A DNA stretch of 64,000 nucleotides from Leptospira koniambonensis (GTDB lineage: Bacteria > Spirochaetota > Leptospiria > Leptospirales > Leptospiraceae). This document shows positions 63,888-64,000 of this stretch, one piece after another. The stretch is taken from assembly GCF_004769555.1 (NCBI RefSeq), contig NZ_RQFY01000001.1, positions 620,001 to 684,000 of the forward strand, written 5' to 3'. The translations under genes were made by a program, and so were the position numbers. The stretch's first letter is position 1. Every line of letters starts with the position of its first letter. The notes beneath the pieces were generated by a model. It was given only the letters and a program-made list of their open reading frames with translations, was not told the origin of the DNA and did no database searches.

Positions 63888-64000
63888 ATGGAACACCAGA
63901 AACCAATCGTCCAACTTTTAGACGCGACCACAGAACCTTTCAACCTAGCCATAGCTTCTGCCAGAACCTGCTATTCTTCCAAGGGGATCCTTCTTCCTGA
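63888..64000 (+). CDS. thyX: FAD-dependent thymidylate synthase ThyX (only first 37 codons)
   Basis: The frame opens at ATG 63888 and continues off the right edge. The first codons end with [11 protein letters not shown], the N-terminal signature of ThyX-type thymidylate synthase, which makes dTMP using FAD and NADPH. The family call is good but only the N-terminus is visible. Confidence 0.7.
   Translation, partial: MEHQKPIVQLLDATTEPFNLAIASARTCYSSKGILLP

Noticed and set aside
1..64000. CRISPR arrays, tRNA or rRNA genes
   Set aside because: I saw no regularly spaced repeats and no tRNA- or rRNA-like sequence; a tRNA missed by eye remains possible.

Overview
The window looks like a chromosomal segment from a Leptospira species. 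The evidence is a DUF1554-type lipoprotein, many small lipoproteins with spirochaete-like lipoboxes, a periplasmic-flagellum gene set (flgF; flgG-flgA-flgH-flgI-flgJ) whose FlgH has no lipidation cysteine, a KdpFABC-KdpD-KdpE locus and moderate to low GC. The species cannot be named from the sequence alone. All calls rest on motifs read directly from translations; no database search was possible.

Layout. 1-6.8 kb: an SDR-MFS-aldehyde dehydrogenase operon (minus strand; the dehydrogenase runs off the left edge), facing an AraC regulator, an exported alpha/beta hydrolase and a membrane-anchored AraC-type regulator. 7-11.9 kb: surface or secreted proteins (a pectinacetylesterase/Notum-like lipoprotein, a LamG-like lipoprotein, a DUF1554 lipoprotein, a possible lipoprotein and a predicted outer-membrane barrel).

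12-21.8 kb is an AT-rich accessory island. It carries a 1016-aa metallophosphoesterase fused to a P-loop (STAND/NACHT-like) NTPase, a 771-aa protein with a PD-(D/E)XK nuclease signature, a tyrosine recombinase reduced to its catalytic domain, a type IV toxin-antitoxin locus with an apparently intact AbiEi-like antitoxin but an internally deleted AbiEii toxin, and two IS1595-like transposases (one an 84-codon remnant). This is the best candidate for an undescribed anti-phage system. It abuts flgF, and the transposase and flgF reading frames overlap tail to tail.

Between flgF and the next operon (22.7-23.3 kb) lies a GC-rich gene-free block holding two inverted copies of a structured roughly 95-bp repeat. 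23.3-28.3 kb: a tightly overlapping operon of an ATP-grasp ligase, two SAM methyltransferases and a YihY-like membrane protein with a large inserted beta-propeller-like domain. 28.3-34.1 kb: a histidine kinase with a small membrane partner, then an aromatic meta-cleavage cluster (flavin hydroxylase, extradiol dioxygenase, FAH hydrolase) facing a TetR regulator across clear operator-like palindromes. 34.1-38 kb: the flgGAHIJ operon. 38-43 kb: an orphan DNA methyltransferase, a membrane protein, a class D beta-lactamase-like lipoprotein lacking both motif lysines, and a cation/proton antiporter.

43-51 kb: the complete kdpFABCDE potassium-uptake operon, including a 27-codon kdpF, a readable promoter and a KdpE-type direct repeat. 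51-55 kb: a nitroreductase/TetR pair, a lipoprotein, and an arsS-like radical SAM gene with its AhpD-like partner and a DUF4395 membrane protein. 55-64 kb: a GT-C mannosyltransferase-like protein, an adenylate/guanylate cyclase, a methyltransferase, a CzcA/CusA-type RND pump without its B and C partners, an aldo/keto reductase-TetR pair and the first codons of thyX at the right edge.
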